Shown: positions 1 through 13,650, numbered from the stretch's first letter. The stretch: DNA of 64,000 bases from Casuarius casuarius (GCA_003342895.1 PTFA01000038.1:186001-250000), one strand, 5' to 3'. The notes: a model not told the origin generated them from the sequence alone. Numbers and translations are program-made.

Positions 1-185
1 GAGACCACACACTTCTGGAGCATCAGTTCAGAGGCCAGGCAGGACGTCTGAGGGCATCTAAGACAGCACTAGACTCCTGAATGGGCAACCCAATCAAGCT
101 CATAATGTCTCAGTTGACATATTCATTTCAAACCAATTTTAAACTTGTTAATTTTTAATTAAAACCAGAGGAATTGAAAACATAC
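1..185 (-). other. MINDY4 intron 15, partial
   Basis: This sequence lies downstream of the exon 15 donor to the window edge. No coding similarity or repeat was recognised. Confidence 0.7.
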
Positions 186-347
186 CTGGCAAACATCATA
201 GTGCTCGAACAGAGACAGCAAACCAATATCACTGCGACTTGTGATGCCTTTCAAAATCGTGATATTGCCGTTTCCAGAGTCTAGCTCTATCACATTATTA
301 AAAACATTGGATACAGCTTTGCCAGTCAGAAGCAAGTTCACCAATTC
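186..347 (-). CDS. MINDY4: MINDY4 coding exon 15 (last coding exon in window)
   Basis: The exon has 54 codons, phase 0 to 0, with acceptor AAACAG and donor GTATGT. It begins [20 protein letters not shown], continues [20 protein letters not shown] and ends [14 protein letters not shown]. It is one of the best conserved parts of the family: the LLLTG.AVSNV motif is shared with MINDY3-type proteins. The next exon should begin VGCFLK-like and carry the catalytic His (ESHF-type motif); it is to the left of position 1. Confidence 0.96.
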
Positions 348-2715
348 CTGTTTGTGATATATTAAAAAAATAAAATCAGTTATACATCTTGCCTGCACCA
401 GACATCAGTATAGCCTTTATTCAGGATAGATAAGTTTAAGAATGTACCATACCCTTAATTTACACAGGGGGTTTAAGCTTGACCAGATAAATAGGATTAG
501 TTTTAACATCTTTTAAAAAGTTCAGGCTACTCCCAAATTAAAATGAAGATATATCAGCTGTATTTTCAAGTCAGCTTTAAAAAGGCAAGCTGCCGATAAT
601 AAATTTGTTCTCACATCCAACTTTCAAGCTTTCTCAGATTAGTGATTTTTTTTCAAAGTAAAACATTTTAGTGTCCCTTTTTCTGTACAGTGAAAGCTGG
701 AGCATACGTAGTATCTATTAAAAGTCTAAGCAATTTGTGTGGTTGTGTGTGCATACATGTTTTAATAGGTTACTACAAAATATCTAACCAAAACAGTGAT
801 ATGGGGCCATTGGGAAGGAAAGATATTTTTTGCTTTAGATTGTAATGAAATATGCAAAGTCTTGTGGTCCGCTCTCCTTTCAGCATCCTTCCTCTCTGTT
901 TCCTGTGGCATCTTTCCCCCTTCTCTAGATTGAGAAGTCAGGATCGGGAAGGACCCAGTTTTTGAAAACCACTGATACGTATAATGGGAAATCATCATCC
1001 CAGTATGTTAATTAGCACTGGGGAAAATACAAATGGCTTCCAAACTGTTTTCACAGACCAGTGGTGTCTTGTGAAACCACTACAACTAGTTGAAAGCTGG
1101 ACGACTAAGCCCTCTTGCCTCCTCTGTGTTTTTAATTAAGGTTATTAAACTGTATGATGACACAAGAAAAAACTGCGACTCCAAAAGGTTTTGGTCTCAC
1201 TCCGCGTTACTCATCCAATACATTTTACGGTATGGTTCTGTAATTTCTGTATGTGCATAGTGATGTATTTTTGTGTTTTGAACACAATTATTCCTGGATG
1301 AACTTAGTTTCACTCAATAAGAAATTCACCCTTATGGCTTCAGGTCAGGTCTGTATCACTTATATACTCACTCTTGCTTTTCCAGATTGTTGATTCTTTT
1401 CTGTCCATCTGAATTACAATTAGGGGTGTGTAGGAGGCTAAAAGGTGAGGGTGTGCGTGCACGTGTGCATGTGTGTGTGTGAACGTGTGGGTGCACATAA
1501 AATCCAAGGAACAGAAAGAGACACCAGACATTTCACTTAGCACAGGCAACACAAGGACACTCGAGGGCAAGCTATGAAGTAACAGCAAAACCCAAAATCT
1601 AGCAGCAGACTGTGCTACAGAAAAGAAGCCTCTAACCATTAATAAATAACATACGTCAAGAAACATGAGTGGAAAAAACAAGAAAGTTTCCAGGAAAAAA
1701 TAAAACAAGCTACTATGCCCTAAGACACAAATAATATTGATATTGCCAGCTTGGACTTGATGTATGATTATAAAAATAATGGCACCCATTTATAGCCCAA
1801 ATTTTCTCCTAAAGGAACCCCCGAAGTTTATAGATTCTTACTGATACTTACAAGATTTCTACATCTGCCAGTGATGTTCCACCACCTTTCTGGGGAATCA
1901 CTGTGTAACTAGAGTACAAAATTCATATAGCAACAGTTTACGAGAAGAAAATGAAGCTTGCCTTTTGCAGCCAAAATGGCAGTACTATATATTTAATGAC
2001 TGCAGACCATATTCAGACCACGGAGTTTCTGCCCATATCCCAGCTTTCAGGGAATCCATGTCCCAGAATTCTGGGATCTACATTCCACCTGTGTGTCCAA
2101 GATATAGTGTTTCCTACTGACTGGATGCCTCTGCAACCTAGAGCCAATCAGCAGGAGATGCTTGGTACAGAACATGAGCTGGAATTTAGCCTGCAGAAAA
2201 TTGTGGGCCTAAGTGTCAGACAGCAATTCAGACTGCTTATTTTCAAGAACCACTTCTCTTGCATACTCCTATACTCCATGTCTCCAGTTTGAAGAATCAG
2301 CATCAGCTCAGCTAGCTGATCGGCAATCATTTATACAGAAGGATGTCAGACACACATTCTGTTGCCATTCTGGGATGGTAGGGAGGAAATTCAGTCTTCC
2401 ATGTCATCCCTACCTCAGCCCTAAAATCAGCTAAATTCAAAAAAGTTCAAAAGAGACAGTGCACATTTACACACACAGGTATAGACACACCCAGACCAGA
2501 AAAACAGGCCAAAAAGCAGAGGCTCTGAAAGCAAAGACAACAATCTGTCAAAATACATGGTGAAAAACAATAACAGGTGAAGATGCTGGACACTATGGGA
2601 AAAAAGAAAAAAACATAAGGACCCTAAAAGAAGAAATGTCATCTCCTCCCAAAGATCCGTTCATAGCTCTGCATGCATAGGCCCATGGTAACTTCAAGGC
2701 TCCATGCTTACGTAC
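348..2715 (-). other. MINDY4 intron 14
   Basis: This is AT-rich intron sequence. It holds an imperfect (CA/TG)n stretch around 1451-1490 and scattered short open frames without similarity to anything I recognise. The plus-strand frame at 1951-2292 (113 codons) and the minus-strand frame at 1340-1789 have ordinary intron composition. I regard both as chance. Confidence 0.7.
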
Positions 2716-2779
2716 CTGAGTACAATACCCATGGCTGCCAATCAGTCGGTTTGTAAGCACATCGAAATCATTGCGCACC
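2716..2779 (-). CDS. MINDY4: MINDY4 coding exon 14
   Basis: The exon is 64 nt; its first base completes Leu. It then reads VRNDFDVLTNRLIGSHGYCT and Q, phase 0, before GTACGT. The acceptor is TTTTCAG. The DFDV.T..LIG.HGYCTQ block is diagnostic for MINDY4. The frame runs on past the donor into intron 14, so the raw open frame is longer than the exon. Confidence 0.94.
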
Positions 2780-3149
2780 CTGAAAATGAGCAGAGAATAT
2801 TTAATTGTAATTGCTTCTTTTCACTAGACGTAATATTTCAAAAAAAAAAAAAAGGCTTTCTTGGAAAAAACTGGTTTCTCCACTATGAATCAATATTAGA
2901 TAGCTCTACATTATGAAATTCTTTCAAGCTGAATTTTTGCAGGACAAAAAAGATTTTCTTAATATCAATGAAAAGGTGCTAAACCTGCAGCAAGCAGAAG
3001 TTAGTTAGAACTAGACCAAAGAAAATAGCTATAGAGGAAAAGAGAAGCCATCGGCACCAAGAGTTAGAACTTCTGAAGTCAGAACTACTAAACTGATTCA
3101 CTTACAGAAGTAGGTAAAATTTTCTCACAAATACATGCATTTCTATTCA

Positions 3150-4225
3150 CAGGATCAGAATAGTTCGCGTTGGAAGGGACCTCAGAGATCGTCTGGTCCA
3201 AACTCTTGCTTAAGCAGGGTCAGCCACAACAGGTTGCCCTAGGTCCAGGCTGGTATTCAACACCTCCAAAACAGAGAAGCCACAGCCTCTCTGAGCAACC
3301 TGTTCCAGTGTTCAACCACCCTCACAATAACAAAGTGTTTTCTTGTGCTCAGACAGAATTTCCTGTGCTCCAGTTTGTGCCCATTGCCTTTCATCCTGGC
3401 ACCACTGAGAAGAGTCCGACTCCATTTTCTTTACCCTCTGCCATCAGGTATTTACACATACGGATAAGATCCCCCCTGAGCCTTCTCTCCTCCAGGCTGA
3501 ACAGTCCTGGCTTTCTCAGCTTCTCCTCATGTGGCAAATGCTCCAGGCCCTTAATCATCTCTGTGGTTCCTTTGCTGCACTCACTCCAGTAAATCCATGT
3601 CTTTCTTGTACTGGGGAGCTCAGTACTGGACACAGCACTCCAAACGTGGCCTCACCAGGGCTTGTTGTCCATCAGGACCCCCAGGTCCTTCTCTGAAAAG
3701 CTGCTCTCCACCTGCTCAGCCCCCAGCCTGTGCTGCTGCACAGCATTATTCCTCCCTGGTTGCAGGACCTGGCAGTTCCCTGTGCTGAGCTCCATGAGGT
3801 TCCTCTCTGCCCATTTCTCCAGCCCGTCAAGGCCCTTCTGAATAGCAGCACAACCCTCTCCTGTATCAGACACTCCTCCCACTTTTGTGCCATCTGCAGA
3901 CTTGCTGAAGGTGCTTGCTGTCCTCTGGTGCCGGTCATTAATGAAGATAAACAGTAGTGGCCCCACTACTGGCCCCTGGGGGACAACATAGTGAGTGGTC
4001 TCCAGGCAGACACTGTGCCACTGATTAAAAACCCTCTGAGCCTGGCAGTTCAGCCAGTTTTCAATCCACCCACTGACCACTTATCTAGCCCTCACTTCAT
4101 CAGCTTGTCTGTGAGGCTGTTACGGGAGACAGTGTCAAAAGTCTTACAAAAGTCAAGGTAAACAACATTCATTGCTCTCCCCTCATTTACCAAGCCAGTC
4201 CGTTCCTATCATTAACCCTTGGGTT
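3150..4225 (-). mobile_element. CR1 LINE, 5'-truncated copy with RT remnants
   Basis: On the plus strand it starts with the reverse complement of a CR1 3' end (GTTGGAAGGGACC, then CTGGTCCAAACTC). It runs through the 3' coding part into the reverse transcriptase. On the minus strand, the frame at 4080-3652 reads VPQGPVVGPLLFIFINDRHQ, and further on KSADGTKVGG. This matches the CR1 RT motifs VPQGSVLGPLLF and KFADDTKLGG. The catalytic FADD is changed to SADG, and the C-terminal frame (LPHEEKLRKPGLFSLEERRL near 3500) is in a different frame, so the copy is dead. The end at 4225 is where similarity fades. Confidence 0.93.
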
Positions 4226-4277
4226 ATACCCACTAACTGAACATGACATAATGTATGCATTATATTGTCCGTGGGAA

Positions 4278-4278
4278 N
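4278..4278. other. ambiguous base (n)
   Basis: The only non-ACGT character in the window lies about 50 bases past the end of a CR1 copy. It is an assembly or read ambiguity, not biology. Confidence 0.99.
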
Positions 4279-4544
4279 AACAACATCAACAAAAAACGAC
4301 TGTAGGTGCACACATTTAGAATACTACTGTGTGTACTACTTTCTTCTATTTTATGAGATCAAAGGGAAAAGTCATGAAATATCTTTACTGATAATTATGG
4401 AGAAACATCTTCCCAAATCAAGTTCCCTCTCCCACAACTTCTGGAATTATTGAATTAGTGATTGGCTGATGTCCTAAAACATGAAGGCTATAATTGAGAC
4501 CAATTTTGTCCTGCAGATATAATATAATGGCAGACATTATTCTA

Positions 4545-4725
4545 TTCATAAATAAATTTCTAATCTGGTTTTGAGAACAGCCAATGTTCTATACTCTAGG
4601 ACAGCTACGGCAATAAACTCCACAGATTAATTCTATGGTTCATAAAATATTATTTCCCTTCTTCAGTATAAAATATGTTGATCCAAATTACTTTGGCTAG
4701 ATCCTCATTTCGGTTCTGTTGCAAG
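4545..4725 (-). mobile_element. old CR1 fragment (probable)
   Basis: The plus strand carries the reverse complement of the old CR1 3' coding region: the 'AATAAACTCCACAGATTAA' segment followed by a diverged TTCCC/TTCAGTATAAAAT stretch and an ATCCTCATT-type block. It is strongly diverged. A good-looking minus-strand splice acceptor near 4711 lies in it and was discounted. Confidence 0.5.
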
Positions 4726-7700
4726 AGAAGACAAGAGAATGCCTGACTGATCAGCAACTGAGACCTAAGTTATTCTACACACACCCCATTTGTGATGTTT
4801 TTAAATAAAAAATATGAAGCGTTCTCATTCTCTTTTGGTATGTAAATTCTTCTGTGCACCCAATTACTCATGTTTCCTGACTTAGCACAATTATTTTGAA
4901 AAAAGACTTTGTCTGTGACAATGTAACAGCTAAATTGATGCAGCTAGAGTAAAACTATTGTGAAATTTCACCTCAGCACAGCTACACATGCTCAGTTAAA
5001 AATCAATTTCTTAAGTAAAAAGCTGGGACATTCCTGCATTTCCTGTCATCATCCCAAACATTACAAATATATTTTGAATGCCAAAATCAGAATGCACTAT
5101 ACAACTTATAAGATATCCAGCCCTAATGATTCTCAGAATCCTTCAAATTTGAATCACAGAGCTCAAGGTCATCCCACACCAATGCACATTGTTTTAATGC
5201 TATGGATAATTTCAAGTTAGTTTCAATGATAACAAAGTGCTATAGTAATACCTCTTGCTAGTGTGAAATCAAAGAAAAGACCATGGAAAGTGTGTGTGCA
5301 CGGTACGGAAAATTCTCTCATGCAACACTGCAAGGAATGGATGGGCTGATAATAATCTTTGGAATTCAGCCATTTTTTAGTTTTAGAAACATTTTCATCT
5401 TGAAAACTCCATAGCCGTGTTTGAAATGAGTAGACTATACAATATGCGTCAGTTAGGGACGATGGGACACACGAGAAAGACAATAGGAGGAAGTTCTAAT
5501 TTCATCTGTAGGTACAAACAATATGGGAGTTTAGAGGTGTATCTCAGAGTTTCAAGAAGACGCACATCTGCCTTTCAAATCATCTCTGCTGATGAGGAAA
5601 CAAACATCAGGCATATAGCTACAAGATTATAAATCATTAAGATTATTATTTGTACTGCCAAAGACTTACCATCTCCAATGCAGGTGTATTTATTTTTATT
5701 ATAATAAAAGGTGTCAGCTTTTAAGTATAAGTACACCTCATGCATTGTAAAAACATCAGAAGACTACAACAATGTGTTTTGTTTTCTGCTGGGCTGTGAT
5801 GAGACTCATTGATTACAAGCAAATCTGAAGCATTTGTTCATTCTGGTGTCAAATCAGACAAAATCAAATGTCAAAATAGATGTAATGAATAAATCATTAC
5901 TACTAATACTGCTTTGTCCCTGCATGCAATCTTCAGCTCGTAATTTTAGTATCATTTTTTAAAACAGTAAAATATATTAATTTTAAGTCACAAGACCTTA
6001 AGAATCCTATTCATCATCAGGCAATGAATCAGAGGCTTGATTCTGTACGAATCCCTTTTTCTTAATTCACAATCCAATATTCTGCGTGGTGCTTTAGGTC
6101 AACAAAAAGGCACCATCGAGGAGAAGAGTGTTAATGGCAAATATTTCTTCCTAGTGCGGTATTAACAGTATTTTCCTGCGCCATGGTGGTACAGAAATCT
6201 GAAACTAAAGCATGAGAAAGAAGTTTTTTGACTGCTCACTCAAAATGGTGGTGTTTGCCTCACCTGGTCATACTGCAAATCTGCAAAACAAACTGTTTGA
6301 TTAGAGAGCAAGATATTGATTTTGAAAATCTCTTGGACAAATACTGAAAATTAACCATGTGTTGAAATATCATTTCCTAAATTGGTACACAATCAAAATA
6401 GCTATGATGAGATCTGCTAAATTTCAGATTGTTCCATAAGGTCTCCCAGCTGAAGTATCATGAACTTTATTTTTTATTTGTATTGTGTGCAAAGTAATAC
6501 AGATTATGTCTGCACTATGATTGGAGAGGAGAGTGCTTTGAACTCTCTGTGGAGTAGAAGAAGCCTGCTGGGACAAGAGATAGAAAACAGCCAAAAAGTT
6601 TATTGCCTTTAAGTTTCAGCCTTTGCCCTGGGACCCTTGAATTGCTGAATCCCAATTTTAACAGTGCTGAAATTACCTAGCTCAGCTTTTCTGGGGTCAT
6701 GATAAAAATGTGGACATATTTTTATATGCCCACATAAGCTAAATAACATGGCAACATTCTCCACATAGTTCAGTAATTTTGTGTTGTTCTCATTTTAAGT
6801 TTTTTTTTCCCATTATCATATTTCAATTTAGGTCTTTTTTTTTTTTCATATAAGGGTGAGGGAACCTTTTTCCTGGGAGATCTACAGGCAACTTTGTTTC
6901 ATTCAGCTTACAACCAAATGGGTTTTTTTCACTTTATTATTGCATAAAACTAATGTGTGTTAGTATGCGGCAAAGCCAAAAATGCATAAGGTATCTTCAG
7001 AGCACATATCTACCTCACAGCAATTGGAGAAATCTCTTCATGACAGAAATCAACCAAAACCATAAAAACCATATGTAGTGAAAGGTATGTATTTTTAGAT
7101 GTTTGCTGTGCTGCTTGCTGGGTTTAGGGCAGGAATGTCTGAAATAGCCCTTCAAAAAAGAATATGATAAATCTGATTTTCTCCATACTCCAGCTGATTC
7201 TGTGTTAATCTTCAGACTTGTTGGAGATACGAGTTTCAAATTATCAAGAAGTGAAGTAAGGCATTTATTGAGGATGTAAAGTACTAAAGATGTGTACATG
7301 CTCTGAGTCGAACCTCTGACTGCTCTGAATTTTACAGCCGTACTGACATAGCTTGCTGACTTCAAGTCAGCCACGATAATTCTTATCAATCAAGAATCTG
7401 CATCATGTTTTCAATTCATTCATCCATTCTGCAATATACACATTGCAAACAAATCACCTAAGTATTTTAGACAGATGGAGAAAAATACCATCGTTAGCTG
7501 AAACTGTAATGACAGTATAATTCCGGTGTATGGACTCAAATTTTAAAAATGCATAAATACAAGTCCAAACTATAAATACTTCAAGCACTGAATGCTACAG
7601 TATAAATAGTCAGTAAACAGATGAGCTTTTTTCTTTTAAATAACAATGAATTAGATAAATAACACATTTTTGAAATGTTTTATACATATTAATTCTCAAT

Positions 7701-9510
7701 CTATTTCCAGGGAAGCCCGTGGCAAGTCTTTAATAAGAACAGCAGTGCATTGCATATTAAATGCAAATGCCACAGACGCACTAAACACTAGGAAGAACTC
7801 CAGCCTATCAAAATGTGAACCTGCTAATGTTAATTATTTTTCCGTTGATATCCTTTGGACTGACAACAATTTAAGAACAAAAAATAAAACAATATAAAGC
7901 AAAGAATGGAGTGTTTAAGTGCTAGCTCTTTTACTGTCCTTAACTCTGTGGCAAAGCTGTAATAGTAAATTGGTGACCTCACTTTGTTCATGGCAACAGA
8001 CAGCTATATTAACAAACACACAATTACAAGTCTACTCCCAAAATAGAATTTGGGTTGGGAGGGAGAAAAACTCCTCTTCAAGCGTAAGGATTTCAATAAT
8101 TACAATGGGGATGTGGAAAATGACAGGATGGGTGACTGGCTTATTGTGTAAATGTTCCACTTTTTTTTTTTAAACTGGCACACTGCAAAGGTTTTAAACG
8201 AATGTTTAAAAAAGAAGGGAAGGACCCCTCTGCTTTTTTTTTTTTCTTTTTAAAAAAACTATTACTGTTTCTGATGCAAACCAGTAAAAGGAAGGAAGTG
8301 GCTTCAGTCTTAATTTACCACTTTTTTTCACATACCTGCTAATTTAACAAAGTTCTTAAAATGTACATGTAGTCAGGTAATCATGCACACTTAATTCATA
8401 AGCTCTGCTAATACAGGATGCTAACACACTATAGAAAGTACTTTTATTTCAGAGGGATAGAGCTGACGTAAAAAGTAATTCAAGTTTTGGCAAATTCAAG
8501 GGTGTGTCAACTATTCCAGTTTTCAATAGAAATTATCTTTTTTTTGAATGTAATATGTTCTTCTGAGCCCAATTCTTTAAAGATATTAAACCAGGATCTG
8601 CTTATTCTTGTTGACTTTAAGTTTAGCAAACAGAGCTGAACAGGACACTGAATAAGAGGATGCTGGTTGAAACTTGGAAAGAAATGCAAGTGTTTTTCCA
8701 ATTGCTCTACTATGCAACGGAATCAAGCTTATTCTTTCACATCTTTGGGTGTCTTTTCAAGAAATACACTTTATGTCCCTAAAATCAAAAATGTTTGTTT
8801 CTGAAATGCTTTGATTTCCTGAAGCAGAGGGAAACAATGAGACTGGGAACATGGCAAAGCAAGTCAATCTCTTAAGCATGGGTTTTTTTTTATATATCTA
8901 AAGATGGACACATAAGCTTCAGCTAATCACTCTGGGCTTCTTTACATTTTAGTACATGGACAGAAACTCGTACCTCCTGAAGGTAATTTATGTGACCTAG
9001 CTTGGATAATTTGCAGAGCAGGGGAAAAAACTCTACTTGGAAATGTCTTATCACTGTCTGATGATTGTAAAAAGAGCCTACTATGACTGCGACATGGCCA
9101 TCTAAATGTTATATACCAAGGCTGGGACAGATAAATCACATTCACAAAGATGCCAGCATTGCAGTCAGGCTGAGTGTATCTTTTTAGTCTACAAACTGGG
9201 GAAAAGGTTGTTACACTAATGACGACAGTCTGTAGCCAACTTGGATGAGAGACTGCCCTTACAAGACAAGACAACTAAAAGCAATGCATTAGCAGTTGGT
9301 TTCAAGTAGTCAGTTTGCTATTTTAACTCAGTATTAACAGAATTTGAGCATTTACTTTCTCTAGCTTATATTTTCCCTCCCTTTGTTTTTCTTGGCAGTA
9401 GTTATTTTAAAGGTGAAAATATTACCTCAGAAACACGCAAAAGATGACTTCACAGACAGAATAGACTGGCTCATCTAATTGTAACTTGGGCTCTGTGAAG
9501 ATACAGCAGA
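4726..9510 (-). other. MINDY4 intron 13, unassigned segment
   Basis: This is AT-rich sequence with several homopolymer runs (for example T runs near 6833 and 8161). No gene and no clear repeat was recognised. It contains two short minus-strand open segments with good splice borders (9426-9492 and 8974-9057), discussed under findings. The 124-codon minus frame at 7015-7389 shows no recognisable similarity. Confidence 0.6.
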
Positions 9511-9519
9511 ATCAGAAAA

Positions 9520-10105
9520 AGTTCGGAGCACCACAAGAAACCACTTTCAAGAAATGGAGCAGTTTTCTTATGAGAAGCGACTAGATAAACTAGACCCATT
9601 CAGCTGTGAAAGGAGACAATCGATGGAATACAACAGAAGTTAAAAAATTTGTCAATGGTAAGGAGATGAATGAGGAACATTTACTTATTACTTTTCACGG
9701 CACGAACTAGGCAACACCTGGTAAAATTATCGGGCAACCAGTTTAAGCAAACAAAAGAAGAAACTCTTTCATAAAGTGCATAACTAAACTGTAGAACTCA
9801 TTGCCACAGGATGTTGTGGAGGCCAAAAGAATAAAAGGGTTCAAAAAGGATTTAGACAAATTCATGGAAGATTGGTTCATCAAGGGCTAATAAACGTAAT
9901 GGTCCGGATACAACTGCCAGCTTAGGAAGTCTATGAATTACCGACTATCGGAAACATGGAGAATATACCAGCAGAATAATTGCTCTATATTCACCTCATT
10001 TCTTAGGCGTTTTCCTTCAGCAGCCGCTGCTTTCCACTGGCAAAGAAAGGATACTAGTCTAGATGGACCTTTGTTCTGATCCTACATGGATAGTCTTATG
10101 GAACT
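9520..10105 (+). mobile_element. old CR1 LINE 3' part
   Basis: It matches ancient CR1 in order: ATGGAGCAGTTTTCTTATGA (RT C-terminal 'yeerL' region), AACTCATTGCCACAGGATGT (wN.LP.dV block), GGGTTCAAAAAGGATTTAGA (fK.dLD block) and AATTCATGGA. It ends with the tail ACTAGTCTAGATGGACCTTT followed by CTGATCC. Frames are heavily interrupted. It lies inside MINDY4 intron 13, in antisense orientation to the gene. Confidence 0.85.
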
Positions 10106-10379
10106 GAGGGGCAATTAAATGCATATATCTCAGGTACTCATCAGAACAGTACTTTTCATGTATTTTAGGCCTGGTGTGGAGTACAGCAATAGCCACTGGG
10201 ATAAAGCAGAGTTGTGGAGACAGTGGGAAGAAAGGAAGATGCTGTTCTCTGTATCTGGCAGGTAAAATCTGGCCATCCTAGTTACTTTCTTTCACAGCAA
10301 ATCACAACATTCCTTAACTACTTTCTGGGCTTTTCACACTTTTTTGAAGAGGTGGTTTAGCTGAAATCTAGTCTAAACT

Positions 10380-13300
10380 TTTACTATGCTTACTGAGTCA
10401 CAGAATAAGTTTATTGATAAACACTTTTATTCTTGTCCTAAAGCTGTTCTTTGAATTAAATAACTATTCTTGGTCGCTCTTATTTACCCTGCCACCCTTT
10501 CATATTTAGAGAATAGTCATGTCCTCCCTTTATCAAAGCAGAATATTAGTTCAGTCTCATATAACCTATCTTCAGTAAAAGCATGCTGCAGTCCCTAACA
10601 TATTCCATTTTCCTCTGTAGATATTACTCTCTTCCCAGAATTTTCCCTTTTTAAACTACCTAGTTAAGACTAACAGGACTAAGTTATCTGGCTTGCTTTT
10701 CCATCTTTCTTAAATATAAATATTGTTTACTAAATATATATTGTTTGTCATATGTTGATATCTATTGTAAAAAGGGTATTAACCACCCTTGCTATTAATA
10801 TTACAGTATTTGGTGATGGAGAGTATCCATTTGTCCAGAATTCCTGAACTGGAGATGCAGGTTTACTCTACGTTTTAAGAAGCCAAGTGATACAGTTTGA
10901 AAAAACACCCCAAACCAAAAACAAATAATAGGAATCCAGACCATTCATAAAGTCTGACAAAACAAGAGATAGCTTAGAAAATCTTACATAAGTTTAAGAA
11001 TAAGTTCTAGGCAAAAAGATTGCTGCCTTCTTTTTTTCTTTGTGTGCTGTGGCCACTACTTTTGCAGGTTCACTTCCACTCCCCATGAAATTAATTCTGC
11101 TCCTATGCATGGATTCCAATTAGCCATTCCGACTTTTCACCATGTCATTCTCCTTATTGACATTTAAGGCAGAATATTTATTTAGATTTGGGGCACCCCT
11201 TATATTATCCCTAATAACAGCCGCATCCTCTCTACACAAGAACTTCCCTCCTTCTTTTCCTGATCTCTTTTTATTGATATGATAATTGCTTATTGTTTAA
11301 TCTCATTGACAAGGTCTGGGTTTGACCTTGTCTGACTCACATTATTTCTGAATTTTCTAGCACCAGGATGCAGAATGGAATAAACTTTGGGAAACAGCTA
11401 TTCCAGCTGGTCAGGATAAAACTTCCTTCAGCAGATTTTTCCAGTCACTGGAAACACAAAATACAGAAATTTCAGGCTTTTCTTACATTTGAATCCTTGA
11501 GCTCTTCAATCCAGTTGATGTCTCCCACTAGTTCCTTAATTTTTCAAGGTGTACAACAAAAACTGAGTTATATTCAGGCTGCCTACTTGAGTGTAATCTA
11601 ATCTAGGTTATTTTCTACATTTAGTTCTTCAATAAAGTGAAGACTTTTACCAAGTTAAAATGAAACTAGAATTATCACTTATTTGTATAGTACATGTTTG
11701 ATGACGATATCCATTGTCTATCAGATTGTTAACAGCATTTTTTCTTCAAAGAATGTTTGGAAAGGTAAAGTCTCCCTCAGTCTCACAATTCCTGCAGTAC
11801 TTCTCACTTTAAAAATATTACAGATGCCCAAACCTGATCTTAGAATCACCAGTAAAAATTCTCTATTATTTTCTCAGAATTATTGTGAACCAAACTGATG
11901 CCCTTTTGTCCATGCTATCTTTTTGTATTACTTTACAATCTCATGCTCAATTTCTTTACATAACTGACATATAATGCTATCTCATCAAAGTTTTCCTTTT
12001 GGTACCTATTACAACACCTGGTACCTAGTCTGTTTCTGCTATATCTAAATTAATCTGTTTCTGATCCAACAGTTTTGGTTCCTCCACTTTGTTGCTCAGC
12101 TTCCCTACCTAAGTATACACATATCTGAAATATCTTCTTTATATTTCTCTGACTCCACCTGATTTTCCTGGTGAATTAAGTACAGCTCATTCAATATCTT
12201 TATCATCCTCTCAAATTTCAATTACAGATGCAAATATCAGATACAGACAGTGAAAGATTACCATTCTGATCAATACTAGCACCTTCTTTCCTTCCAATAT
12301 CCACACTCTAACCTTCTGCTATTACCTTAACATTCATTTTGTCCATGTTTATCTAAACTTATTTTACCACAAATTTTAACTGTGCTGTACATTTATGTGA
12401 GGTTTTCTGAAACTTCTTCATTTTCTTAGTCTGAATTCTTTGTTTTTCACTGTCCTAACTTGGAATCCCAAATATTCTACTGGAGTCCATGTGTTAAAAA
12501 AAAAAAAAGGAAGAAAAAGGTCCATCTTTTCCCCATCATGAGACATCCCCAAGACACTTCAGACCACCAGTGCTAGAGATATTTGTTGATCATCTTACTT
12601 ATTTCATTCCTTTACACTCTTTCTTTAGCGATCAGAAAATTCTCCAGAGAATGAGCTAAGCTTCCTTCTCTTTAGGCATGTTACTCATCCTCATGGACTT
12701 ACTCTGATCTGTTCCAGAAGGAACTGGAGGTATTATGGGGAACAATCTGGATTTTGTTCCCCTGTTCCTGTGAGGAATCTTCGTGTTGCATATATACACC
12801 AAATATCCTTCCTCCTAGCATACCGTGCACTTTTCTGTTCTGTGAATTTTCTTAAGAAGGAGTCAACAGTCACATGTGTGTTTCTGCTACTTGTGTGAAT
12901 CTCAGCTCTTCTCCCATTAATTTTTTGTATTCTGTTCTTTCCCACTCTATCCACCTCATACCTAGCCAGATGTAGAGTATGCCTGCATACAATAACCTAG
13001 ATCCTCTCTATTTTCTTGGTTCTTCCCCTTTTTGCTGAAATTGGTTTCATCTTTTCCGGTTTCTTACCACTAACTTTTGTTCTCTGTTGTTTAGTGCAGC
13101 AAACTTCTTCAAACCTAATTCAGCTCTTCCTCCTCCTTGCCATTGTGGTCATGTTTCCCTGAGTCACATGCCTTATCTAGCAGGCTATACAGCTTCCTCC
13201 TCTTATCTTCAGACCTTATTCAACAGATGCCTACATACTTGTGTTTTCTCAGACCTTTCTCTTCTTTCCTTCATCTTATCTTCAGAACTCCATTTTACTA

Positions 13301-13650
13301 CCCCCATCTACAGCTTTATTCTTGAGTCCTTGGATCCTCTCTGTCTCAACTGGTATAAGGTGACATTTCCTGCATCATTATATTCCACTGTATATCCACT
13401 TTTTAAAGAATACAAATGCCAGAGCTGCAGACTCAGTTCTCACATCCTCCTTAGAACATTGCTAAGGTTGTTTCATTTATTATCACTATCTTTTTTTTCT
13501 TGTCTTTCTTTGAAGGAAAAAGTTTAACCTCTTTCAAACAAACTGCCTTGTTTGTTGCCTTTTGAATACACAAAGCAAGCGTTGTTGAAACTACAGTCTG
13601 TGCTGCATTAAGGTTGTACATTAACAAAAGCAGTATCTGTCCAATGAACA
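10380..13650. other. pyrimidine-rich intron segment, probable decayed repeat
   Basis: The plus strand is persistently T/C-rich over about 3 kb. The first part (about 10400-11250) resembles badly decayed minus-strand CR1 body sequence. For the rest I cannot name an element. The longest frame (146 codons, plus strand, 13087-13527) is Ser/Leu/Phe-rich, as expected from pyrimidine bias, and has no recognisable motif. Confidence 0.4.

Noticed and set aside
1852..1900. Possible 49-nt minus-strand exon in intron 14 with GTAAGT donor
   Set aside because: Exons 14 and 15 join directly in all known MINDY4 proteins, the length would break the frame, and no partner exon was found.
4640..4735. Excellent minus-strand splice acceptor (CTTGTCTTCTCTTGCAACAG) followed by about 21 open codons
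   Set aside because: The downstream sequence is an old CR1 3' fragment and no donor keeps the frame.
6273..6301. Minus-strand short segment with TTTTGCAG acceptor and GTGAGG donor
   Set aside because: Under 30 nt, no partner exons, no recognisable protein.
7015..7389. 124-codon minus-strand frame in intron 13
   Set aside because: No recognisable domain, no splice or promoter context, ordinary intron base composition.
13087..13527. 146-codon plus-strand frame, longest non-CR1, non-MINDY4 plus-strand frame
   Set aside because: Composition simply reflects the pyrimidine-rich strand (Ser/Leu/Phe/Cys); no motif, and a second frame in the same place is also open.
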